A DNA stretch of 64,000 bases from Drosophila persimilis (taxonomy: Eukaryota > Arthropoda > Insecta > Diptera > Drosophilidae): positions 8,432,001 through 8,496,000 of the forward strand of contig NW_020825294.1 in assembly GCF_003286085.1 (NCBI RefSeq). The letters run 5' to 3'. Below the pieces are notes generated by a model. That model was not told the origin of the DNA, searched no databases, and saw only the letters and a list, made by a program, of their open reading frames with translations. This document shows, piece after piece, positions 51,601 through 60,600 of this stretch. Every line of letters starts with the position of its first letter. The first letter of the stretch is position 1. The position numbers and the translations under genes were made by a program.

Positions 51601-53850
51601 TGGTCCTTGTTTGCCGTCCGCTCGGTTTTTCTTGCCGGGATAAGCTCGTAAAACTTTTCGTAAGCCAACAGCCACCAAAGAGGAAGAAAAACTTGAGTTT
51701 GTTTATTTGTTGTTTCGCTTTTCCGCTTTTGTTTTTTGTTTGCCGGAAGTTTTACGAGAATGCGTGAGCCGAAAGGTGACCAAACGGCATGGGGACCAGG
51801 AGCTATAGGGTTCTGCCTCTGGTCTTGGTCTTTAATGAATCGTCGTGGGGGGGAGCAGGCGGAGTCACCTTTGAGCAAAGTGGGGAAACGGCGCCCCACA
51901 GGAAGAGGCGGAGGAAGCCGTGTCCTGGCCGGCAGAAAATGTCACTCACAAAATACTTTTACAATTGAAATGTCAATAATGTTTTATGACATTGGAACGA
52001 AACAGACTGGAAGAGGGACGTGGAGAATAAACCCCAAACAACAAAAAGAGGCGGCCGGGCCGAAAATATTTTCATTCGCCTGACAAATCTTGACATGCAA
52101 CAGCAATCAAAAGCGAAGGACGGGCAGGGGCACGGCCCGATAGGAGGGGGACACCATTTTGTGGCCTGTCTAGCGGTGTTTGCCTGAAATTGGCCACAAA
52201 CCAAAACATAAAGTAGAAGCGGAAAAAAAGGAGAGCGGAGAGAAATCCAATTCAAAATGCCATCAGACATTCTAATTTCATTCATTTTTCAATAGAAACC
52301 CAAGTTCCGAGCCACTCACTTCCTTAGGGCCGCATAAATTTCGATTCTGATAAGGTGGAACAGGCCGAAACCGACGTCAGCGCCCAGAGTGAGAGACTGT
52401 TCCTCTGGCGTGACAGCAAATGTTGGCTTACACTCGTTTCGGCCAAATTGAATTTCTGTTTCTATGATTTCAGCTTGTAGTCTGCAATTGTAGTCCTTCA
52501 TCGAGCCCGACTTTTTGGAAGGCCGCATTAACCAAAGGAGTCCTAACTGAACCATAAATCTGAACCACCTTATCCTTTAAAGACTGCCCTGGCCTCAGCC
52601 AAGTGCAAGTTTATCTCACTCTTCTGCTCTGTTGTCTTTTCTTCCTTCTAACGCTTTCCATTTGCATTCGCGGCACGACTGCAGAGGTGACACTAACCCA
52701 TTTCGAGGCGTTACCGCAGCACCATCTGCACTCCAGAAACGCAGAAATGCAGAATGGCAGCTGGAAGGTGAGACAAATGTTTTGGGAATACTTCAATCTT
52801 CGTGTATCTGATTTCTAGATGGGATTTCAAGGTAGGAAACCTGCGTTAAGGACTTGTTAGGGGGCAAAGTCTTGGAAGATACAACTTTTCCAAACAACTG
52901 TCATAGAAAAGATACATTTTCCAAAGACTCAGCAGCCCCCTCTATGCCATACACCCCATATTGTATTGAATGGCTACGCAGGCCGCGAAGGTCGTTAGTT
53001 AGGGCCTGGGCCCGCGGCGAGATGCTGGCCAAATGAAATTAGCCATTACGCATTGTTTGATCTGCCAAGTGAAATTGAATTGGACCGCAAAATGATAATT
53101 AGCATCATAAAGCAGGGCTCCAGAGCTCCGTGTAAACTAATTAAAACCGTAATTACAAGTACGGCGACTGCAAGGGCGGCACTGGTCGAGCATCGACGGA
53201 CACGTTTCGCACGGAATGCAATCACCAATGAATTGTGGCAATTATTGCTTTATAAATAACTGTAAGCGCACTGCCAGCAAGTGGTTCTCTCGGTGTACAT
53301 TTGAGGGTGTGCATTTATTGGAGCCTGTGTGTGTGTGCAGGCAATTTATGAGCCTCAATGCGACGTCTTTCCCTCCCTCTTGAGTCGAAAAGCAGGCCCA
53401 TGAAATGTTCTGCGGCAGATTAGATGTTAAGCCACGACAGCCGCAGTTCGATCTGAAAGATGAACGATGCTAATGAGCAATAATTGATTTGGGTAACAAG
53501 GATATATTTTTGTGATTCGTTTTTCAAATTATTTGCTCTTTTCTTTCCTCACGCCGAATTCAGAACACAGATCCGACAACCTGCATCTATAGGCTTTTCA
53601 GCTGAAGAGATAGTCTGTGTGTGAGCAGGGACTGGATGGACCTGGCCTCTGCCCCATTCTAACTCCTACACAAAGGGCTATTAGCTGTACCAGCCAGTGC
53701 ATAGGGCACGATAGTCCCACTGGAGATCCTACTGCTCAGATCCGCAATGATCCAATATCGGATCGTAATAGTATTCCCAGTTTATTCTGAGCTGTGCACT
53801 ACGAAAGTATTGTCTTTCGTTGTCTTCTTTACAATTTACTGTTTGCTATT
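48632..53850. other. Non-coding DNA
   Basis: No gene is supported. An A/T-rich patch lies at about 49795-50060. A (CAGTGG)n stretch lies at 50889-50920, and CTGTGT repeats lie at about 50643-50665. Open frames are 145 codons or shorter and repeat-driven. Confidence 0.5.
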
Positions 53851-54077
53851 GTTCACTGGCTGTCCCATGATGAAATTATACAAGCTGGTCCGCTCCCGTA
53901 ACGCATTCTCTTTTCGGGTCTTATTTTGTTCAGCACAAAAGCACAGTTCGTTATTCTATCTTTCTCCCTTCAAACATGGCATCAAAGCGCGTTCAGTAGT
54001 GTTAAGAGTAAAATAAGACCCGAGAGAGGGTTAGCGGACCAGCTTGTACAATTTCATCGTGGCCTGTACCATTGAAC
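53851..54077. mobile_element. Palindromic hairpin element (MITE-like)
   Basis: The two ends are inverted repeats of at least 70 bases. The left arm reads GTTCACTGG, then ATGATGAAATTATACAAGC, TGGTCCGCT and CGGGTCTTATTTTG. The right arm, on the opposite strand, reads GTTCAATGG, then ACGATGAAATTGTACAAGC, TGGTCCGCT and CGGGTCTTATTTTA. A central part of about 60 bases contains CTTCAAACATGGCATCAAAG. The size and structure fit a short non-autonomous DNA transposon or foldback element. There is no open reading frame. I could not identify a target-site duplication or the superfamily. A degenerate relative lies near 17150-17245. Confidence 0.7.
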
Positions 54078-55142
54078 TTTTTTTGTGTGTGTGATTCACT
54101 GGTTACATGCCGCTACGGATCAAAATTCAACTGAAGACCAGATATGTATTTAAATATACACTTAAATGGACTTAAATACTCTTAGCTTTGAATGGCTGCT
54201 TTATTCGTCCTGGCATTATTCGAACGCACTTGAGATTCTTAAAGCGAATGGGACATTCGTCGTTATGTAAATTGTATTCCTTGTGTATTTGGCACATCGA
54301 TAACATTATTAGCAACAAATTGCCCAAAGACGTCTCAAGGGGCGGCACTGGTCTACTGCTACTGACTGCTGACCAATTTTGTCAGCTTTGCCAATTTGGG
54401 GCTACCCTCGTCTTTGGTTTTCGGCCCTTTGCTATTCTTTTTTGCTGTATTTTGCCCAGCCGGAGAGGGGTTAGGGGACTGGAACTCAATGGGCTGCCGG
54501 GATTTGGAGTGCGTCCGCTGTCAACGACATTTGTTGAACGCTTCTTTGGACACGCCGTCTCTCCTCTGCCCACAATCGTCTCAGCCCTCTCTGTGGGACT
54601 TATGAAGCATCAGGCATTGTCATGCCAGGACAATCGTTGACAGCAAGGACAGCGTCGAGTTTTTCTTTCGTTTCGCACACGAAACGCTCCCTAGTTGAGC
54701 GCAGCTGCTTCAAAATATAATAAATACTCGCAAATAAACATAATTTATAAGTAGCAGATTTTTTACGTCTGTGTTGGCACAAATACTCGTACTTAAGCGC
54801 ACCCGGACTCGCCCCCAGATACTTTTCGTGAGTTTTTCCTCTTTTTCTTTTGCACAGTGCTCGTGGACTCGTGTATTCCTACACAGGAAAAGCTCAGATA
54901 AGACGGATTATTCGGAGGCCGTCTGTTGGAGCACCTGGATATCGGGTACTGGAAGATATAGAGTGCTGTCTTCTGGTCTACGCCACCGGAAGTTGAGGAA
55001 ACGCCGTTGCATCTACTGTTTGCTTGTCACATTATTGACTCAAGTCGGAATGCTCGTTCTCTCTGTATCAGTGAATGTTATCTCGGTGCTCGGAAACCCT
55101 TTCTACTACCCCAAAATTACACCATACACCATATTAAATCGA
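54078..55142. other. Non-coding DNA upstream of the peptide cluster
   Basis: Two plus-strand open frames (54188-54640 and 54771-55226) run through here. The second passes straight through the conserved upstream block of the first peptide gene, which argues against its being coding. No domain or signal is seen. Confidence 0.5.
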
Positions 55143-55221
55143 ATTTCACGGCCAATAAAATTATCAGCATACCGAATCATATCTCTTCCATGTGTATATA
55201 GTAGTCGGATCGATCAGTTCG
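55143..55221 (+). promoter_or_regulatory. Conserved upstream block 1, promoter of Diedel-like gene 1
   Basis: This block begins TTTCACGGC and ends GGATCGATCAGTTC. It is closely matched upstream of genes 2 and 3. CGATCAGTTC fits a fly initiator (TCAGTT), giving a predicted start near 55216, 46 bases before the ATG. A TATATAG sequence lies at about 55195, a little closer to the start than usual. Conservation between paralogous copies supports function, but recent duplication could also explain it. Confidence 0.55.
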
Positions 55222-55261
55222 TCTAACTAGTCATACAACAGGTTCATCGAAACATTGAACT

Positions 55262-55483
55262 ATGGACATGGTGTACCTATTTTTGGCCTTACTGTTCTTT
55301 GAAAGCGCAACGGCAGACTGCTGCCATTCGATTATCGGAATTAACCTAAAACGCCGCTGCCAGGATTTCAAGCCACCACGCGGTATATATTGCGGCAGGG
55401 GCAGTTGCAATATATTCGGATGCGCCTGCTATGGCGGATGTAGAGAGCTGGAAGTCGGAACTCCTTGGTTTGAAGATCATTAG
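55262..55483 (+). CDS. Diedel-like secreted cysteine-rich peptide 1
   Basis: The product has 73 residues and comes from a single exon. A hydrophobic signal peptide covers residues 1-18, with likely cleavage after ATA. The mature part has eight cysteines at 20, 21, 33, 44, 49, 54, 56 and 60 (pattern CC-x11-C-x10-C-x4-C-x4-C-x-C-x3-C). The core YCGRGSCNIFGCACYGGC (43-60) closely matches the conserved C-terminal cysteine block of Diedel, a secreted Drosophila immunomodulator that dampens IMD signalling and has relatives in some insect DNA viruses. This peptide is much shorter than Diedel itself (about 115 residues) and lacks its middle section and long tail. Only the CC start and the core are comparable, so a shared activity is inference. 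The start context is GAACTATGG, shared with gene 2. Its acidic tail after C60 is longest in this copy, and its stop falls at a CATTAG that lies in the 3' UTR of gene 2. Confidence 0.8.
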   Translation: MDMVYLFLALLFFESATADCCHSIIGINLKRRCQDFKPPRGIYCGRGSCNIFGCACYGGCRELEVGTPWFEDH

Positions 55484-55498
55484 TGCAAAATAAAACAT

Positions 55499-55504
55499 TG
55501 GCTT
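55499..55504 (+). terminator. Poly(A) signal of Diedel-like gene 1
   Basis: AATAAA lies 16 bases after the stop, inside TAGTGCAAAATAAAACAT, which is identical downstream of gene 2. Conservation between the duplicates supports its use. Confidence 0.6.
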
Positions 55505-55567
55505 CAGATTTATTTGTTCTATTATATATCAAGATATAGCGGACAATGCTGTCAGTCAGTATGGCTC

Positions 55568-55652
55568 CGCTCCGACAGAGCGCGCACACATTGCACGACG
55601 AAGAGCGTGTGAGTAAGAGGCAGAGGCAGAAAATGAGTAATCACGTGGAAGG
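55568..55652 (+). repeat. Dispersed repeat block B (relative at 25856-25940)
   Basis: This partner of block A sits in the spacer between Diedel-like genes 1 and 2. Matching words appear in the same order: CTCCG, GCGCACAC, TTGCACGACGAAGA and CACGTGGAAGG. I see no counterpart in the spacer between genes 2 and 3, so it may have been inserted after duplication. Confidence 0.5.
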
Positions 55653-55868
55653 CGTTGCGAAGCCTCGGCATTTTATTTGTTCTTTCTGGCTATAATAATA
55701 ATTTGATCTGAAACAAACATGATTGCGATATCACGGGAGTCTGGATTCAAAAGCTCGTTGCTTCAGCTCTTATCGACTCTGACAACTAGGCGTCGAGTCA
55801 GCGCCCGGATATCGTTCTCCGTCCAACTTTTTGCATCATAATTTAACCATCCAGCATTTAAAATCGAA

Positions 55869-55940
55869 TTTCACGGCAAATATCATTATTGGCATATGGA
55901 ATTAGATCTCTTGCGACCTACCAGGTGGATCGATCAGTTC
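55869..55940 (+). promoter_or_regulatory. Conserved upstream block 2, promoter of Diedel-like gene 2
   Basis: The block runs from TTTCACGGCAAATATCATTA to GTGGATCGATCAGTTC and matches blocks 1 and 3. The predicted initiator A is at about 55936, 66 bases before the ATG at 56002. The homology with block 1 starts a little upstream (AAATCGAATTTCACGGC in both). Confidence 0.55.
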
Positions 55941-56001
55941 AGAAGCGAACTTGGAGAGTCAATTATCGGCAAATATAACCGGTTCAAAGAAACATCGAAC
56001 T

Positions 56002-56214
56002 ATGGAATTGGCGCACTTATTTTTGGCCTTACTGTGCCTTAAAGGCGCTACGGCAATATGCTGCTATGGTATTACAGGAGTTACCTTAAAACGCATCTGC
56101 AACGACGGAAATCCAGTAACTGGTTTTTATTGCGGGAGGGGCCAATGCAATGTATTTGGATGCAACTGCTTTGGCGGATGTAGAGGGGATCCATGGGGAC
56201 TGACAACTAATTGA
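56002..56214 (+). CDS. Diedel-like secreted cysteine-rich peptide 2
   Basis: The product has 70 residues. A signal peptide covers about residues 1-18 (MELAHLFLALL...ATA). Eight mature cysteines lie at 20, 21, 33, 44, 49, 54, 56 and 60, the same positions as in gene 1; a ninth, C12, is inside the signal peptide. The core YCGRGQCNVFGCNCFGGC is closest to the Diedel consensus because it keeps the GCNC step that gene 1 changes to GCAC. The frame stays open further upstream, but without an ATG. The ATG at 56002 is chosen because GAACTATGGA matches gene 1. The stop comes earlier than in gene 1, so the C-terminal tails differ (GDPWGLTTN here). A secreted immune-modulator role is inferred from family resemblance only. 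Confidence 0.82.
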   Translation: MELAHLFLALLCLKGATAICCYGITGVTLKRICNDGNPVTGFYCGRGQCNVFGCNCFGGCRGDPWGLTTN

Positions 56215-56248
56215 AGATGTTCCTCTGTTTCCCGGGTCATTAGTGCAA

Positions 56249-56254
56249 AATAAA
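56249..56254 (+). terminator. Poly(A) signal of Diedel-like gene 2
   Basis: AATAAA lies 35 bases after the stop, within the same TAGTGCAAAATAAAACAT stretch as after gene 1. Confidence 0.6.
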
Positions 56255-56465
56255 ACATAAAACACATCAAAATGATATTATGTTGGAGATGAAAAATATT
56301 TAAAATGAACTCCCCAGAAAAACTTCCTGATGGGAGTTCAGGCTTTAAGAGGTCACACATGGATTTGGTTGGTACTTTACCTTCAAAACGAGAATAAAGA
56401 AAGTTCGATTTTGCGAAGAGCAAGCTCGGGGGAACCTCATCTCATAATGGAGTAGGAAAGACAGT

Positions 56466-56983
56466 TTTCATATTAGTGTTGTGTTGCTCATGAGTGAATG
56501 AACAAAAAAGAGTTGTTCACTTAAGTGAGCAACTGGACAGGTTCCTTCCAAGCTGTTCTTTTTTGTTCACTTGTTCTTTGTTATTCACTTGATTTTTTTG
56601 CTCACTTGTTCTTTGTTGTTCACTTGTTCTCTACTCACTTTTTGCGCAATTTCGCTCCTCAAAGGGCATTTTTCGATCTGGCAGCTGTTGCTCATATTTG
56701 CGTTTACTTCACACTTTTTGTTTTACCTGCAAAGCTCTTTCTCTTTCAAAAATTCAGTATGTCGCTAATTCGAAAGTATAGTGAAATTTGGAATCATCAG
56801 TGCTTGAATAGTGAACAACTGAGTGAGCAAGTCAGCAACTGAGCAAGTGAGCAACTGATCAAGTGAGCAAGTGTGTAGCAAGTGAGCAAGTGAGCAATAT
56901 GAGTGAGTTGACTCACTTATCAATAAAGAACAAGTGAACATTTTCATCAAAATGAGCAATGTTTACCCAACACTATTTTATAT
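56466..56983. mobile_element. Non-autonomous hAT-like element with 8-bp target duplication
   Basis: The element proper runs 56474-56975 (502 bp). Its ends are inverted: TAGTGTTG at the left and CAACACTA at the right, with the inversion extending imperfectly to TTGCTCAT/ATGAGCAA. The flanks are TTTCATAT (56466-56473) and TTTTATAT (56976-56983), an 8-bp duplication with one mismatch, as expected for the hAT superfamily. Both arms are packed with short subterminal repeats. The left arm has GTTCACTTGTTC and GCTCACTTGTTC variants (56510-56640); the right arm has the opposite orientation, AGTGAGCAAGTGAGCAACT (56820-56940). Such arrays resemble hAT transposase-binding sites. No transposase frame is present, so it would need an outside source. 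It lies in the spacer between Diedel-like genes 2 and 3. Confidence 0.8.
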
Positions 56984-57192
56984 TCACTTTTGGCATTATC
57001 GCTATGGATATTATTGGCAGAAGCAAATGGACGTGAATGAGTAGGTGTGTCTATGAGAAGGCTCTCACTAAAAACCTTTTTGTAATGTTCTTCGTTGTGC
57101 ACCTTAGCTGCTGTCTGGCACTGAGCTGGTGTCCAATTTATATAATAGGGGAGGCCGTCTAACTTTTCGTAACTAAATTCAAGCACCTAGCC

Positions 57193-57267
57193 AATTTCAC
57201 GGCAAATATCATTATTGGCATAAGGAATTGGGTCTCTTCCATGTGTAGTAGACGGATCGATCAGTTC
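57193..57267 (+). promoter_or_regulatory. Conserved upstream block 3, promoter of Diedel-like gene 3
   Basis: The block runs from AATTTCACGGCAAATATCAT to GACGGATCGATCAGTTC. It shares TCTCTTCCATGTGTA with block 1 and ATATCATTATTGGCATA with block 2. The predicted initiator A is at about 57263, only 33 bases before the ATG at 57296. Confidence 0.55.
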
Positions 57268-57295
57268 AGGAACGAACCTGGAACGGAATGAAACT

Positions 57296-57493
57296 ATGTA
57301 CGCGTACATGGCGTGCATATTTCTGGGCTTACTGTTCTTTAAAAGCGCCGCGGCAGTGTGCTGCCATCCAATCATCGGACTTAACCTATCACGCCGCTGC
57401 GACAACGGACAGCCAACAAATGGGTATTACTGCGGGAGGGGCAACTGCAACCTATTCGGATGCAACTGCTACGGCGGATGTAGAGGGACGTAG
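57296..57493 (+). CDS. Diedel-like secreted cysteine-rich peptide 3
   Basis: The product has 65 residues. A signal peptide covers about residues 1-20 (ending SAAA), with an alternative in-frame Met at residue 5. Mature cysteines are at 22, 23, 35, 46, 51, 56, 58 and 62, with the same spacing as in genes 1 and 2 (CC-x11-C-x10-C-x4-C-x4-C-x-C-x3-C). The core is YCGRGNCNLFGCNCYGGC. The protein ends only three residues after the last cysteine (RGT), making it the shortest tail of the three. An out-of-frame ATG at 57288, eight bases upstream, opens an overlapping frame that could reduce translation from this start. The 3' flank differs from genes 1 and 2. Function is inferred from Diedel similarity only. 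Confidence 0.8.
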   Translation: MYAYMACIFLGLLFFKSAAAVCCHPIIGLNLSRRCDNGQPTNGYYCGRGNCNLFGCNCYGGCRGT

Positions 57494-57602
57494 ATGAAGG
57501 ATATATTATCAGTGATGGCATCAATCGATTTCAACTGGATCCAATCGAAAAAGTTACTAAAATAGCTGAAGAAAACCTATAAAAGCGGCAGAATATAGCC
57601 TA

Positions 57603-57608
57603 AATAAA
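57603..57608 (+). terminator. Possible poly(A) signal of Diedel-like gene 3
   Basis: AATAAA occurs in CTAAATAAATATATTTG, 110 bases after the stop. The equivalent signal of genes 1 and 2 is not preserved here, so this is the nearest candidate. Confidence 0.45.
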
Positions 57609-60600
57609 TATATTTGTTAGTGGTTATTGTTATTGGTGTTATTGGCGACAGAAAGCAAACTTTTCAAGGATGTTCTCATTGTTCCCCCATCGGAAATAAT
57701 CTTCCAACTTTTAAACTACGGAAAGCCGTCTTTAACGGAGTATGGGTCCTGGCTGCGGCAGGAGTCGCTCTAGGAGATTCAGCCTCCTGATTTAGCTTTT
57801 TCCTGGAACTAAATCGATTTTTCGGGTAAGCATTTTCTACTTTTAATACAAAAAAAAAATTGTATTTATATTTTAATGTTTTTTTTAGAGGGGTTTCGCA
57901 AGAGCAGCCCCATCCCGCGTCGAAGTTCTTCCCAGCAAGTCAATCACGAATCAGCTGGAGATGGAAGGAGCTGCTGAGACGTCTAGTTACTCGATTGCAT
58001 ACAAATTACAGATGCAAGTCACATTTGATTGAAAACAATTTAAAATGATATCGCCATTGACAAGGACCTTCCTTGGCTTTGCCGGGACTGCGTCTCTTAG
58101 CTGCTTGCCGCTTCCCATCCCACTCCCAATACCAAAGTGGCTCTATTTTTTTTTTTTCAATGCCATCACCTGAGCACACCCCACGCCCTGAATCAGCCAG
58201 CTTCCCAATCCACAAAGGGCATGTGCAGAGTTTATTGCTTCTACGTGCAGAATGTTTTTGTTTGGCGCATAAAAGATATAAACCAAATTGCTCCAGCTCA
58301 ATCGGCGATTCGGGAAGCATTTCATTTCATTTGCCGGCTAAGAGCGCTCGCTGAGTGCATTGCATTGCATCGGCATTGGCATGCAGTTCCTGTTCGAAGT
58401 TCTCTGCTGATTGGCCGGGGTCTGGGGATAGTCAAAGGACTTGACAGCTCCCGACCACCTAGTGGGACTAGTCGGCTGCATCACCGCGTGTGTGCTTTCC
58501 CTGACCCAGTGTGCTAATAATTACCAGTACGACCCGCAAATGACCACACTGGGCCTGTCCGCCCATCGTTGCCAGGATACACACACAAGTGGGTAAGCAG
58601 GTGAGCCGGCCTGGCTGCCTGTCTGATGTCGTGATGTGCGATCTTGCAAATAGGCCTAAATTATGGCTATTACACCCATAAAGCCACCGCCCAGTAAACA
58701 TGCATTGTCGGTGTGGACAATGACTGGGCTGGCACATATAATTTTCAATGGAAAAGAATTTATTTTGGAAACCCACAGCAGAGGCTATACTTATCCGAGT
58801 GTATACACAATACAAATATCCATTGGAAATTGAAATATCGTTGCTATTTTCAACTAGAATATTATTTCTACTAAGAGATACCGCGTCCTTGAACCATTAA
58901 TCCGTTCATCAGTTGATTTTTGAGTTCCAGCAGCCCATTTTCCTGTCTATTTATATACAATTTAGTGGGAGCTGGCTTACGCAACATTCCACCTGCAATC
59001 GCCACACGCTGGAGACCCCCCCGGACCCTCTGCGGAGGCGGGAGGCGCACTGCTTTGTCATAATTAGAACGTGCAATCCCCGCCACTGCGCATAAACGCT
59101 CATCAGATCCATTTAACCCGTAATGGGTGTCGGGTCTTCGGGCCCTGGGGTCGGGCCTCCTGATCCAGCTGCTGCTAGTGCCGGACGTTGGCTCTTATTT
59201 GCCATTAACTTGCCCCCCCCACACACACCCCGCCACACGTTGCAACACGACCAAGGCTGGTCAGGTATTCAGCCATTCAGACCGGGCGCTTGTATGCGTG
59301 CGTGTGCCCCAGTGACTGGCCCCAGACTGTACCGAAATGGAGAGCCGGCCATTGATAGCCAGGCCACCTGTCTGTCGGCTCCGCTCAGAGCTGTTGATTC
59401 CTCCGCCGTGGTGTCTGTTTGCCTGCGGCTTTTGAGTGCTGCTGCCTGCCAGGCCGGGCCACGGCTTGCTGTCCGGCGTTTCGTGTGATTTTTGTACCGA
59501 TTTGCGTTTAATTGAATTTTGCTCTGGACACTGGTTAGGCCTCGCACTTGACTTGCCACAAGCAGAGCTCTGCACCGCACCGCACCGCAGGGTGCCATCA
59601 ATATGCTCCAATCGCATCTAATTGCGCTGAAAAAGGAAGGCAGGCGGAAAACATGTTGAGCCTACTTGAAGCGATTACGAATGGAGTCCACGCCCCCGGA
59701 GTTGGGCGGACATAAATCAACACGCCCGTGGCTGGTCAATGAACCGCATCGGGCTCGGTCTAAAAAAAGGCAAACGGAAACAGCGCCACTTGGGTGTCTG
59801 GTGTGGCGCTGGTGTTGGGTGTCCTGCGTCTCGGTCTGGGTCTCGGTCTCGGTCTGGGTCTCCAAAACCATTAATGATTTGGCCCACAAGACTCAATACC
59901 TCCCGCCAGCGCGTCCCTGAGAGCGGCCGAGCCTCCGCCTCACGTCTGGGCCTAGACTAGGCTCGGAAAAAACCAACAAAAATGGAAAACAGAAGAAGAA
60001 TTGTGCGAAGCGGAAACAACTTAATGACGCGCGGCGCTAATGGTTCACTTAAGCACCCACATAAGTTTTCCGCGCTGTTTTCCGAAAAAAAAAAACAAAC
60101 AAAATACCAACCAATGCACAGTGGGGCGTACGCTGAAAAACTGTCTAATAAAAGGAGGAAAAATGTACTTTAAAAAGTATGCTCCGAATTTCAACATATT
60201 ATATTATAGATTTTTGCTCTGCTGGTCTCGGAACCGGCGACTGGCAATGCCGAAATCAGACGACTTCCGCCCTAGGCCACCCTCATTGTCGCCTATGTGG
60301 CTTACAGGGTACTCCAGGGTTCTGGGATATGTTGATTTGGTGTGAATTTAGCCATTTCCAAGCCCAAAAAGTCCATTCATACTCGTATTATTAGTATTTT
60401 TCTATTCAATAATTCCCACACTTAAGTACTGGGTATCCAATAGTCGGAATATCGACTTTATCGGCCTGTTCTACGCTATTTGGCTCCCCGCTTCCACACC
60501 CCCACGCAGGCCCGTCTCTGTCTCTTCTTTCTGAGGCTGGCAGTAATAATTTCTCGCTAATGGTGTCCTAAATTGTCAAGAAATATGGAACCATTTGAAT

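Noticed and set aside
54771-55226. 151-codon plus-strand frame just before the peptide cluster
   Set aside because: It runs through the conserved upstream block of Diedel-like gene 1 and has no domain. The block is better explained as a promoter.
60216-60300. Sequence with tRNA-like spacing (GGTCTCGGAACCGGCGACTGGC)
   Set aside because: It does not fold into a cloverleaf by eye and lacks a proper T-loop motif. No tRNA was found anywhere in the window.
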